Below, in pieces: positions 1 through 7,997 of a stretch of DNA of 38,369 bases (position 1 is the stretch's first letter; each line of letters opens with the position of its first letter). The notes under the pieces are model-generated. The model was not told the DNA's origin, did not search any database, and worked only from the letters and a program-made list of their open reading frames with translations. Location: the NCBI GenBank assembly GCA_028292435.1, contig JAQGMI010000033.1, positions 1-38,369 of the forward strand. Direction: 5' to 3'. This DNA is from Betaproteobacteria bacterium (GTDB taxonomy: Bacteria; Pseudomonadota; Gammaproteobacteria; Burkholderiales; SG8-41). The position numbers were made by a program, and so were the translations under genes.

Positions 1-34
1 TTTCGCATTCATCATTCCGCGTTCCGCATTCGGC

Positions 35-1462
35 TTAAAGCATCGCCCCACTGCGGATTTCTTCCGAGATCTTGCGATAGAGGTATTGCCCGTCCGCGAG
101 ATCGGCGGTGAATTGCCCGTTCTCCACCACCACCTTGCCGCGCATCACGGTGAGCACCGGCCAGGCGTGGACTTCGTGCCCTTCCCACGGCGAGTAATCC
201 TGCTCGTGGAGCATCTCCTTGCGGATCGTCATGCGCTTTGCCGGATCGAGCACGGCGATGTCGGCATCGGCGCCGGCTGCGATGGCGCCTTTGCGCGGGT
301 ACAGGCCCATGATCTTCGCGGCGTTGGTCGAGACGAGATCGACGAATTTCTCGAGGCTGTAGCCTCGCCGTCCCACCATTTCGGTGTACATGATCGCGAC
401 GCGCGGCTCGACGCCGACGTTGCCGCCGGTCGTATCGTCGATGCGTTTTCCCAGCGTCTTCACGTTCAGCGCGCAGCACACTTCGTCGGTCGCAACGGTG
501 TGGATGGTGTTGTCCACCGTGCCGGCCCACAGCTCGTCCTGGTCGGCCTGCGACTTCAGCGACGGATACGTGTGATACATCTGGCCGTTGGGACGCTTGT
601 AATCCTCGGACGTGTACATGAGGTACTGGTGCAGCGTCTCGCCGTAGACCGGCATTCCCAGCGCGCGTGCTTCGCGGATCGCCGCAACGCCGGAGGCTGC
701 GCTCACGTGCATGAAATAGAGCGTAATCCCCGGCACGTTCTCGGCCAGCGTGAGCACGCGGCGGAATGACAAGTCTTCGGAGAGCGCGTTGTGGACCTCG
801 GCCAGGTTCTCGAAGCCGGTGCGGCCTTCGCGTTTCAGCTTGTCGTACATGTGCATCACGATGTCGTTGTCTTCGCCGTGCATCACGCACAACCCCTGCC
901 CCTGCGCAACGACTTTGAACACTTCCCAGATGTCGCCGAAATCAACCATGCGGCCGCGTCGGCTGGGTGTGATGTCGGTGGTAAAAATCTTGACCGTCGG
1001 ATAGCCCGCGCGCAAAGCCTCGCCGAGCTGGCCGAAAATCTCCGGCGGCAGCCGGCCTTCGACCATGACGTGAAAGCTGTAGTCGCAGTAACACTGCGCG
1101 GTCCAGTCCTTGTGCCGGTCTTCGATTGCCTGCTGAATGGTTTTGCCGTGCGTCCAGCGCGCGAAATCGATCATCGTCGTGGTGCCGCCGAACAGTGCGG
1201 CCTTGCTCACGATCGATGGCGGATCGGTGTATGTAACCGTGCCGTCGGGATGCGGCGTGTACCACTTGAGATGCACATGCGGATCGATGCCGCCCGGCAT
1301 CACGATTTTGCCGGTCGCGTCGATCACACGATGCGCGCTTTTGCTGTCGTGAGTGCCGGCGGCGGCGATGGCCGCAATCTTGCCGTCTTTGATGGCGACA
1401 TCGCAGGCGGCCACACCGGCGGGCGTGACCACGCGGTCGCTGCGGATAATCAGATCGAACAT
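35..1462 (-). CDS. D-hydantoinase / dihydropyrimidinase-type amidohydrolase
   Basis: This 475-residue protein has the usual length of the cyclic-amidase branch of the amidohydrolase superfamily, cytosolic binuclear-metal enzymes that hydrolyse hydantoins or dihydropyrimidines. Visible metal ligands are the H-V-H pair (H62, H64), the probable carboxylated lysine in PTVKIF (K158), H195 in VMHGED, H252 in FMHVSA, and D326 in VATDEVCC. The segment after D326 reads EVCC where classical hydantoinases have D-H-C, so the substrate may differ. The ATG is preceded by GAGGAG about ten bases upstream. It is probably the last gene of a Bug-MmgE/PrpD-hydantoinase operon, 86 bases after the MmgE/PrpD gene. 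The family is secure; the substrate is not. Confidence 0.85.
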   Translation of the reverse strand: MFDLIIRSDRVVTPAGVAACDVAIKDGKIAAIAAAGTHDSKSAHRVIDATGKIVMPGGIDPHVHLKWYTPHPDGTVTYTDPPSIVSKAALFGGTTTMIDFARWTHGKTIQQAIEDRHKDWTAQCYCDYSFHVMVEGRLPPEIFGQLGEALRAGYPTVKIFTTDITPSRRGRMVDFGDIWEVFKVVAQGQGLCVMHGEDNDIVMHMYDKLKREGRTGFENLAEVHNALSEDLSFRRVLTLAENVPGITLYFMHVSAASGVAAIREARALGMPVYGETLHQYLMYTSEDYKRPNGQMYHTYPSLKSQADQDELWAGTVDNTIHTVATDEVCCALNVKTLGKRIDDTTGGNVGVEPRVAIMYTEMVGRRGYSLEKFVDLVSTNAAKIMGLYPRKGAIAAGADADIAVLDPAKRMTIRKEMLHEQDYSPWEGHEVHAWPVLTVMRGKVVVENGQFTADLADGQYLYRKISEEIRSGAML

Positions 1463-1548
1463 TTATTTTTTCTCCTCACGATAAACACTCAATGCGAATT
1501 CGGTCCCATCCTGCCTGTCCTTCGCAGCCGGGAAAGTAACGGACTTTC

Positions 1549-2904
1549 TCAGCCTTTGGAATGCGCCCGCATCAAGTCAATAAGCTCGCGAACACTTTTC
1601 CATTGCTCGCACTTCTCAATCGCGGCTTCCACTTTTTTGCTGCCTTCAGCAGTCAGTACTTCGCCGGCGAGTTCATGGAATTTCGCGCGTATTTCGGATT
1701 CGGCAAACGGACGATTGAAATCGCCGCGATGGCTTTCGCATTCGCGCGTCGCGCTGCGGCCGTCTTTGAGCTTGACCGTCACGCGCGCCGGCCGCAACTT
1801 CGGCGCAACCGCGCTCATCGCCGGATCTTCGGTCACGTTTACGCGCTCTCGCAACGCGGCAATCGCCGGGTCGCGCACTGCGCTGTCATCGATCGCCGAA
1901 TGACCTGCGTTGCCGCGCACAACCATGACCGCCGCAGCATGCGGCAGCGAGTACTTCGACGCAAAGAAATTCGGCGGCGCGGGATTGCGCATGACCGACG
2001 CAAACAGGTAGGTCGTGAAATCGATGCGCTCGATATCGCCTGGCGCCGGTTTCAGTTCGGCGAGCGCCTCTTTCAACACATCGAGCGCCGGATGCATTGG
2101 ATTGCAGCATGCATAGAGCCGGAAATAATTGCGCATGATTTCCCAGCGGGTGCCGAGCTCGTCGAGCAGGCCTTCGGGCTTGAATCCGCCGCCGACCAGA
2201 TGACCGAGCGCTTCTTCGATCGCATCGTCCTGCGCGGTGAACCCGGCAAGCGCAAGGTCGGGCGCCAGCGCCGCGGCAAACCCGCTCATGCCGCCGGCGA
2301 CATTGAGCGTCGTCGCGCCGGCGACTGCGTTGGTGTAACTCGGCGTCAAGACCAGTGTCGTTGCAATGCGCATCGCCAGGCTGATTCCCGCCGCATCGAG
2401 CCCGCGCAGACGCGCGCCGCCAGCGACGGCCGATATCAGCAGGGCCTGTCCGTTCTGGTGTGCGAGCGGGCGCGGCGTGAATGCGAAATTGAAGCGCGCG
2501 GAAACGTCGTACGCGGTAATAAACGCCGCAAGCAGTTCGCGACCCGGACTTTGCGCATGCTCGCCGACGGCAAGCAGCCCGGGCAATACCTGCATCGCCG
2601 GCTGCCCGGTGATAAGACGCAACCCTTCACACAATTCGATCGAGCGGCCGCCGATGCCATTGAGCAATGCTGCCGTGCGTGGATCGTGCTGCGGCCAGCC
2701 TTGCGCATACACAGTTGCACCGCTGCCCGCGGTCGGCGCGAGTCGCGCGCGCAATTCGCCAACTTCCGGCCGCTGCCCGCCGGCGAGCATCACGCCCAGC
2801 GTGTCGAGCAGCACGAGCTTGGTGTGTTTTTGTACCGCCGCGGGAACGTCATCCCACTGCGTGCGTGCGACAAAGCGCGCGAGTTCTTCGATTTGGAGGC
2901 CCAT
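1549..2904 (-). CDS. MmgE/PrpD family protein (copy 1 of 3)
   Basis: The 451-residue protein matches the MmgE/PrpD fold family, which includes 2-methylcitrate dehydratase, cis-aconitate decarboxylase and iminodisuccinate epimerase. Family features are the N-terminal LLDTLGVMLAG helix (about residues 31-41), the Gly/Ala-rich helical core, the GFKPEG loop near 240, and the C-terminal sector with VTVKLKDGRS. No signal peptide is present, so it is cytosolic. It begins 30 bases after the Bug gene stop and runs into the hydantoinase, which suggests one transcript handling an imported carboxylate or amide. The Shine-Dalgarno is weak (GCGGAA), consistent with readthrough within an operon. Family assignment is firm; the reaction is not known. 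Confidence 0.85.
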   Translation of the reverse strand: MGLQIEELARFVARTQWDDVPAAVQKHTKLVLLDTLGVMLAGGQRPEVGELRARLAPTAGSGATVYAQGWPQHDPRTAALLNGIGGRSIELCEGLRLITGQPAMQVLPGLLAVGEHAQSPGRELLAAFITAYDVSARFNFAFTPRPLAHQNGQALLISAVAGGARLRGLDAAGISLAMRIATTLVLTPSYTNAVAGATTLNVAGGMSGFAAALAPDLALAGFTAQDDAIEEALGHLVGGGFKPEGLLDELGTRWEIMRNYFRLYACCNPMHPALDVLKEALAELKPAPGDIERIDFTTYLFASVMRNPAPPNFFASKYSLPHAAAVMVVRGNAGHSAIDDSAVRDPAIAALRERVNVTEDPAMSAVAPKLRPARVTVKLKDGRSATRECESHRGDFNRPFAESEIRAKFHELAGEVLTAEGSKKVEAAIEKCEQWKSVRELIDLMRAHSKG

Positions 2905-2934
2905 GTTTCCGCAGTAAGAGTTAGGTTTGGCTAC

Positions 2935-3924
2935 TCAGTCCAGCTTGATGCCGGCGTCACGAATTATTTTGGTCCACTTCACGATCTCCGCGCGCACCAC
3001 GCGATCGAATTCATCGGGCGTGCTGCCGACCGGCGTGGCGCCGTCCTGCGCGGCACGCTCGCGCATCGCGGGCGTCGCCATCGCCTTGGCGATTTCGCCG
3101 CTCAGCAAATCGATTACCGGCTTGGGCGTTGCGGCCGGCGCCATGATGCCGAACCAGCCGACGACTTCGTAATCCTTGAAACCGGATTCGGCCACTGTCG
3201 GCACGTTCGGCAGGGCCGCTGCGCGCTCGCGCGTCGAGACCGCGAGCGGTTTCAAACGGCCGCCGTTCAGCAGCGGCATGATTGTTTCTATTGTGCTGAA
3301 TGCCACCGTCGCTTCGCCGCTCAATATGGCGGTCGCTGCCGCCGTGCCGCCTTTGTACGGAACGTGCGTAAGCTGCGTTCCCGTGACGACGGAAAAGAGC
3401 GCGCCGGCGAGATGCAACGCGCTGCCCGGTCCCGAGGACGCATAAAAAACTTCACCGGGTTTCGCGCGCGCGATGCGCACGAGATCCTGCACATTTTTCG
3501 CCGGAAACGACGGCAGTACGTTGATGACGTGCGGCACGCGCACGACTTGCGAAACGCGCGCAAAATCCTTAATTGAATCGTAGCGCAGGCTCGAGTAAAG
3601 CCCGGGATTGAATGTAAAAGACGCCGACGTCATGAGCAAGGTGTAACCGTCGGGCGGCGACTTGGCGACGAATTCGGTGCCTGTAGTCGAACCCGCGCCG
3701 GGCCGGTTGTCGACTATGAACTGCTGGCCGAACACTTCGGACAGGCGTTGGGCGAGCAGCCGCCCGAACACATCGGTGCCGCCGCCCGTTGCAAACGGCG
3801 TCACGATGCGCACCGGTTTCTCCGGCCATTTTTGCGCCGCAGCGTTCTGCATTCCCAATGCGAGGAGCAGACCGGCGGCCGCCACGGCGGTAATCGCGCG
3901 TGTCACGTGATCGAACATTTGCAT
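2935..3924 (-). CDS. Bug/TctC family periplasmic binding protein A
   Basis: The 329-residue protein is a tripartite tricarboxylate transporter substrate receptor. Residues 1-30 form a Sec signal peptide ending in NAAA before QKWPEKP. Family marks in order are FATGGGTD (44-51), DNRPGAGSTTG (72-82), PDGYTL (91-96), YASSGPGSALHL (161-172) and HVPYKG (187-192). The ATG at 3924 is chosen because GGAG lies six bases upstream. It is the first gene of the run that continues to MmgE/PrpD and hydantoinase, so its ligand may be a carboxylate processed by them. No membrane subunits TctA or TctB accompany it. Confidence 0.92.
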   Translation of the reverse strand: MQMFDHVTRAITAVAAAGLLLALGMQNAAAQKWPEKPVRIVTPFATGGGTDVFGRLLAQRLSEVFGQQFIVDNRPGAGSTTGTEFVAKSPPDGYTLLMTSASFTFNPGLYSSLRYDSIKDFARVSQVVRVPHVINVLPSFPAKNVQDLVRIARAKPGEVFYASSGPGSALHLAGALFSVVTGTQLTHVPYKGGTAAATAILSGEATVAFSTIETIMPLLNGGRLKPLAVSTRERAAALPNVPTVAESGFKDYEVVGWFGIMAPAATPKPVIDLLSGEIAKAMATPAMRERAAQDGATPVGSTPDEFDRVVRAEIVKWTKIIRDAGIKLD

Positions 3925-4122
3925 GAGACTCTCCGCTGAAATGAGGCAATGAAGTGCCGGATCAATCTGCCGCCGTGCCCGGTCTCAGTGCCTGAACGCA
4001 ACAAAGAGCGCGAAAACAGTGCATAAAATTTCTGGCGTGCGAACTGCGCTTGCAGATGGAAATGTGGCACGTTCACGTTGAGTGGTCAATGCGCGCAACC
4101 CAAATCATGCAGCGGCCGGCAT

Positions 4123-4155
4123 GCGAATTTCGCGGTGCTATACTCATTCGCGAAT
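4123..4155 (+). promoter_or_regulatory. Putative extended -10 promoter flanked by two palindromes
   Basis: Upstream of the acetamidase gene, TATACT at 4139-4144 is preceded by TGC, giving an extended -10 element. It is bracketed by the 11-base palindrome GCGAATTTCGC (4123-4133) and the perfect 10-base palindrome ATTCGCGAAT (4146-4155), which share a TTCGCG core. No good -35 hexamer is visible. The layout fits a repressor site over a core promoter. This is inference from sequence only. Confidence 0.4.
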
Positions 4156-4178
4156 CACACCATCAGGGGAGAACAGTC

Positions 4179-5264
4179 ATGATTTCACTTCGAATCAGCG
4201 TTGCGGCCGGCGCGCTCTCAGCGGCGCTCGCCGGCTGCGGCCAGATGCCGGTTGTTCCGTACACCGTCGATGCGCATGTGCCGGTCACGCCGCAAACCGT
4301 TGCATGGGGTCATCTGTCGTCAGGAAAGCAACCCGTGCTGCGCGTGCGCTCGGGACAGACCGTCTCGATGGATACGCTCTCGCATCAAGGCGTCAACAAC
4401 GGAATGGATCCGCGCGAATTTTTTGCGGCCGGCGGCATCGCGGCCAGCGAAGTGCTGCCCGATGCGCTCGAAATCTATAACAAAGCCGAGCATCCGAAAA
4501 ATTCCGGCGCGCATGTGTTGACCGGCCCGATCTATGTCGAAGAAGCACAACCCGGCGACATGCTCGAAGTGCGCGTGCGCGATCTCAAATTCCGCGTGCC
4601 ATACGGTGTCAACAACAGCGGCAAGGGCACCGGCGTGCTGCCTGAGATTCATTCAAAGGCGTACCCGAAAATCATTCGCTTCGATTTGCAGCGCCGTGTC
4701 GCGTTGTTTGCGCCCGGGATTGAGATCCCGCTCGTGCCCTTCATGGGGATCATGACGGTGATGCCGCCGCAGCCGCTCGCGAACACGCGCCCGCCCGGCA
4801 TTTATGGCGGCAACATGGATTTCAACCGGCTGACGACAGGTTCGTCGCTTTATCTGCCGGTGCATCAGGCCGGCGCGCTTTTCTACACCGGCGACTCGCA
4901 TGCCGTGCAGGGCGATGGCGAAATCAACGGCACCGCGATCGAAGCGTCTTTGACGCCGGTGCTGCAGTTCATCGTGCATAAGAATGCGGGCAGCGCGATG
5001 AAGTGGCCGCGCGCGGAAGACGCCGACAACTATTACGTAATGGGCATGGACCGTGACCTCGACGTCGCGTTGAAAGAAGCCGCGCAGGAAACGATCAAGT
5101 TCCTGCAAAAAGAGCGCGGCCTATCACCGGAGGATGCGTATTCGCTCGCGAGCATCGGCGTCAATTACGTTATCGCCGAAGCCGTTGACGACGTGCTGGT
5201 GGTATACGGCGCGATCCCGAAACAAATCTTCAGCACCAACCGCGCGTTCTGGTCGAAGCCTTAG
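4179..5264 (+). CDS. Acetamidase/formamidase family lipoprotein
   Basis: The 361-residue product carries the acetamidase/formamidase signatures HVLTGPIYVEEAQPGD (about 112-127) and TGDSHAVQGDGEINGTAIE near the middle. This family hydrolyses short amides to a carboxylate and ammonia. The start at 4179 is chosen because AGGGGA lies eight bases upstream; a longer reading from 4050 lacks such a site. This start reveals a short hydrophobic signal ending in the lipobox LAGC (C20) followed by G, which predicts an outer-membrane lipoprotein. Family members are usually cytosolic, so the location is unusual. It converges with the next Bug gene across six bases. Confidence 0.87.
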   Translation: MISLRISVAAGALSAALAGCGQMPVVPYTVDAHVPVTPQTVAWGHLSSGKQPVLRVRSGQTVSMDTLSHQGVNNGMDPREFFAAGGIAASEVLPDALEIYNKAEHPKNSGAHVLTGPIYVEEAQPGDMLEVRVRDLKFRVPYGVNNSGKGTGVLPEIHSKAYPKIIRFDLQRRVALFAPGIEIPLVPFMGIMTVMPPQPLANTRPPGIYGGNMDFNRLTTGSSLYLPVHQAGALFYTGDSHAVQGDGEINGTAIEASLTPVLQFIVHKNAGSAMKWPRAEDADNYYVMGMDRDLDVALKEAAQETIKFLQKERGLSPEDAYSLASIGVNYVIAEAVDDVLVVYGAIPKQIFSTNRAFWSKP

Positions 5265-5270
5265 CGATCA

Positions 5271-6236
5271 CTATTCCAGCTTCGTACCCGTCAGCTTGAT
5301 CAGATAGCCGTACTTGTCGTAATCCGCCTTCAGGCGCGCGGCGGTTTGCTCCGGCGTCATGTACCACGGCTCGAAGGGCTCGAGCCGCGCCTGCATATCG
5401 GGGCTCGTCTGCGCCTTCTTGATTTCGCCGTTTACCCAATCGACGATGGGCTTCGGCGTGCCGGCCGGCGCGAAAACGCCGACCCACCCTCTGAATTCGT
5501 AACCGGGAACGCCGGCTTCGGCTACCGTTGGCGTATTGGGGAACTGGTTAAGGCGCGTATCGGCGCTTACTGCAATCAGGCGCAGGCGCTTCGCTTCAAG
5601 TTGCGTGACAACCGCCGCCGGGCTGCCGACGAGAAACTGCGTTTCGCCTGAAACGATTGCGGTTGTGGCCGGACCGCCGCCTTTATACGGCACGTGCGTC
5701 ATTTGCGTTTTCGTCATCGACGTCAGCAGCGCAATGGCGAGGTGCGAGAAGCTGCCGCTGCCCGACGACGCATAAAGAATTTCATTCGGCTTCGCCCTGG
5801 CGAAGGCGATCAGTTCTTTCACCGACTTGACCGGCAGCGACGGATGCACGACGAGCAGGCCCGTCTGCGCGGACAATAATCCGATGCCGACGAAATCCTT
5901 GAGCGTGTCGTACGGCAGCTGCTTGTAGATATGCGGATTACCGACGTGCGTCGTTGAATGCACCATCAACACGTAACCATCGGGCCTGGACTTGGCAACA
6001 AGATCGGCGCCGATAACCCCCGAGGCGCCGGGCCGGTTGTCGACAACGAATTGCTGGCCCGTCGTCTCGGAAATTTTCTGGAAAATAAGCCGACCGACGA
6101 CATCGGTGAGGCCGCCGGTCGGCCACGGCGTGATCACACGCACCGGTTTGCTCGGATACGGCTGAGCGTACGCAGGGAAAGTGCCGCAAGCGAACGCCGC
6201 TGCAGTCAGGAAAAACGGGAAATTAAAAGTTCGCAT
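5271..6236 (-). CDS. Bug/TctC family periplasmic binding protein B
   Basis: The 321-residue reading starts at the methionine MRTFNF, which gives a standard signal peptide cleaved after PAYA (residue 24). An upstream in-frame start would add 38 residues that look unlike a signal peptide. Receptor motifs are PTGGLTD (39-45), DNRPGASG (66-73), PDGYVL (85-90) and HVPYKGGGPATT. The gene follows pirin on the same strand after 97 bases that contain an inverted repeat, so it may share the azoreductase-pirin transcript or be separately expressed. The ligand is unknown. Confidence 0.91.
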   Translation of the reverse strand: MRTFNFPFFLTAAAFACGTFPAYAQPYPSKPVRVITPWPTGGLTDVVGRLIFQKISETTGQQFVVDNRPGASGVIGADLVAKSRPDGYVLMVHSTTHVGNPHIYKQLPYDTLKDFVGIGLLSAQTGLLVVHPSLPVKSVKELIAFARAKPNEILYASSGSGSFSHLAIALLTSMTKTQMTHVPYKGGGPATTAIVSGETQFLVGSPAAVVTQLEAKRLRLIAVSADTRLNQFPNTPTVAEAGVPGYEFRGWVGVFAPAGTPKPIVDWVNGEIKKAQTSPDMQARLEPFEPWYMTPEQTAARLKADYDKYGYLIKLTGTKLE

Positions 6237-6270
6237 CACGGGCCCGAGAAATTGCAGCCACCGGACGCAG

Positions 6271-6304
6271 CGGCCGCGCCGAACAGTGAGATCCGACGCG
6301 GCCG
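6271..6304. repeat. Inverted repeat, 8-base arms, between pirin and Bug B
   Basis: CGGCCGCG at 6271-6278 and CGCGGCCG at 6297-6304 are perfect inverted arms separated by 18 bases. They lie in the 97-base gap between the pirin stop and the Bug B start. There is no T tract on either side, so it is not a canonical terminator. It could be an attenuating or RNA-stabilising stem or a protein site, but GC-rich DNA produces such arms by chance. Confidence 0.3.
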
Positions 6305-6333
6305 AGTATAGCGGGTTACGCGTGTGCACCCGG

Positions 6334-7206
6334 CTAGACGTGAACAGCAATACGGCCCATCTTGCCGTTTTGGAAATCGGTAATCGCCTGCTCGATTTCG
6401 CGTCGCGAGTTCATCACGAATGGGCCGTAGCCCACTACCGGTTCCGCAAACGGCTCGCCGTTCAGGATCAGCAGCTTCGTGTCCGCAGTCGCCTCGATCT
6501 CGAATTCATCGCCTGAGCGCTCGAGAACTGCGATGTCTGCTTCACCAACGGTTTTGCCATCGGCTATGGCGATACCGCCGCGCATCACGAACACCGCGGT
6601 CGTATAGCCGTCGGGCACTCTGAAAGTCGCGCGGCTGCCGGCTTTTAACGTGACATCCCATACATTCACCGGACTGAATGTGCGCGCCGCACCCCGCGTA
6701 CCGTTGTAGTCGCCCGCAATCACGCGCAGCGAGCCCGCGCCATCCGGCAATTCAACATGCGGAATTTGCGCATTGGCGATGCCTTGATAGCCGGGTTCCG
6801 CGAGCTTGTGTTTCGCCGGCAGATTGACCCACAGTTGCGCCATTTCAAACGCGCCGCCGGTTTTGGCGAAGTTCGGCCCGTGAAATTCTTCGTGCACGAG
6901 CCCGCCGGCCGCCGTCATCCATTGCACGTCACCTGGGCCGATGATGCCGCCGCCGCCCGTCGAATCGCGATGCTCGACTTCGCCGTCGTACACGATGGTC
7001 ACGGTTTCAAAACCACGGTGCGGATGTTCGCCGACGCCTTTGCGCTCGGTCGTCGGCTCAAAAGTCGCCGGTCCTGCATAGTCGAGCAGCAGGAAAGGCG
7101 AAAACTCGGCGGCACGGTCGTTGTACGAAAACACGCTGCGCACCGGAAACCCGTTGCCGACCCAATGCCGCTGGTTGTTGCTTTGAACGAAGGAAACTTT
7201 TTTCAT
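6334..7206 (-). CDS. Pirin family protein (bicupin)
   Basis: The 290-residue product begins at MKKVSF, with AGGAG seven to eight bases upstream. The cupin metal ligands are visible as H61 and H63 in EHPHRGFETVT, H105 in GGLVHEE and E107. DSTGGGGIIGPGDVQWMTAGGG-like spacing around residues 81-103 is typical of pirins and YhhW-type quercetin 2,3-dioxygenases, which bind iron or another divalent metal in the cytosol. It lies 59 bases downstream of the azoreductase, and the pair sits opposite a LysR regulator, an arrangement often tied to quinone or electrophile stress. The substrate is not established for most family members. Confidence 0.9.
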   Translation of the reverse strand: MKKVSFVQSNNQRHWVGNGFPVRSVFSYNDRAAEFSPFLLLDYAGPATFEPTTERKGVGEHPHRGFETVTIVYDGEVEHRDSTGGGGIIGPGDVQWMTAAGGLVHEEFHGPNFAKTGGAFEMAQLWVNLPAKHKLAEPGYQGIANAQIPHVELPDGAGSLRVIAGDYNGTRGAARTFSPVNVWDVTLKAGSRATFRVPDGYTTAVFVMRGGIAIADGKTVGEADIAVLERSGDEFEIEATADTKLLILNGEPFAEPVVGYGPFVMNSRREIEQAITDFQNGKMGRIAVHV

Positions 7207-7265
7207 AAAGCGCTCCTGTCGAATCTTTCTATATGAGTGCGATATCGCTGCTTGCAAGAGTGCGG

Positions 7266-7895
7266 TTACGCCGTCACGGATTCAGCGACAGGCGCGTTGA
7301 GGCGTGCAACAGCTGCACGTGCTTGCTCGAGCGACGTCTGCTTGCTCTCGGGACTGATCGCCAGTCCTTCGGCGTAAACGAACTCAATGTCGGTGATGCC
7401 GAGCAGGCCGAGGAAATTTTTCAGATAGGCGGTCTGCGTATCTTGCGGATGCCCCGCGTAAAGCCCGCCGCGTGACGCGAATACGTACGCTTTCTTGCCG
7501 GTCAATTGACCCACCGGTCCGTTCGCAGAGTAGTTGAACGTAACGCCGGCACGCGCAATATGATCGAAGTACGCCTTGAGCGTCGATGGGATGTCGTAGT
7601 TGTACATCGGCACGCCGAGCACGATCACGTCCGCCTGTTTCAATTCGGCGATCAGCGCATCGGAGTACGCCGCTTCCGCGAGCTGCGACGCAGTGCGCTC
7701 TGCAGGCTTGGCGAGAAACGCCTGGAAAGCTTCCGCCGTCAGGTGCGGCACCGGTTCGACGGCGAAATCGCGCGAGATCACTGTCGCCTGGGAATTTCGT
7801 TGCTTCCAATTGGCGACGAACTCGTTGGCGAGTACGCTCGAAACTCCGGCGTTCGAAAACAGGCTGGCATTGATTTGCAACAGGGTTTTGCTCAT
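7266..7895 (-). CDS. azoR: FMN-dependent NADH-azoreductase
   Basis: The 209-residue flavodoxin-fold protein matches the AzoR family, homodimeric cytosolic NAD(P)H quinone/azo reductases. The FMN phosphate-binding start KTLLQINASLFS lies at residues 3-14. The diagnostic PMYNYDIPSTLKAYFDHIARAGVTF block runs from 96 to 120, and SRGGLY (141-146) covers the isoalloxazine-binding loop. AAGGAA about eight bases before the ATG supports the start. It is divergent from a LysR gene across 102 AT-rich bases, which suggests that regulator controls it together with pirin. Confidence 0.9.
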   Translation of the reverse strand: MSKTLLQINASLFSNAGVSSVLANEFVANWKQRNSQATVISRDFAVEPVPHLTAEAFQAFLAKPAERTASQLAEAAYSDALIAELKQADVIVLGVPMYNYDIPSTLKAYFDHIARAGVTFNYSANGPVGQLTGKKAYVFASRGGLYAGHPQDTQTAYLKNFLGLLGITDIEFVYAEGLAISPESKQTSLEQARAAVARLNAPVAESVTA

Positions 7896-7931
7896 GGCGT
7901 ATTTCCTTTTATTCGTTGATCGGACGAATGC

Positions 7932-7959
7932 ATTTAATCATTTACGAATTCGATTAAAT
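7932..7959. promoter_or_regulatory. Putative LysR operator (28-base dyad)
   Basis: In the divergent azoR-lysR spacer, ATTTAATC (7932-7939) and GATTAAAT (7952-7959) form perfect 8-base inverted arms around 12 bases. The dyad lies about 37-38 bases from each start codon. The surrounding 102 bases are strongly AT-rich compared with the window, as expected for a divergent promoter. LysR-type regulators commonly bind such dyads in the spacer between their own gene and the target. An overlapping CGAATTCG palindrome lies at 7945-7952. Confidence 0.55.
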
Positions 7960-7997
7960 AGAACAATATTCGGGTATTATTTATCTATTATTCTGAT

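Noticed and set aside
1561..3576. 671-codon open frame on the plus strand opposite MmgE/PrpD and Bug A
   Set aside because: It spans two well-supported minus-strand genes, has an Arg/His-rich composition with no recognisable domain, and reflects codon bias of the opposite strand.
6271..6304. Intrinsic terminator between pirin and Bug B
   Set aside because: The arms are perfect but there is no T tract, and the 18-base loop is long, so it is listed only as an inverted repeat.
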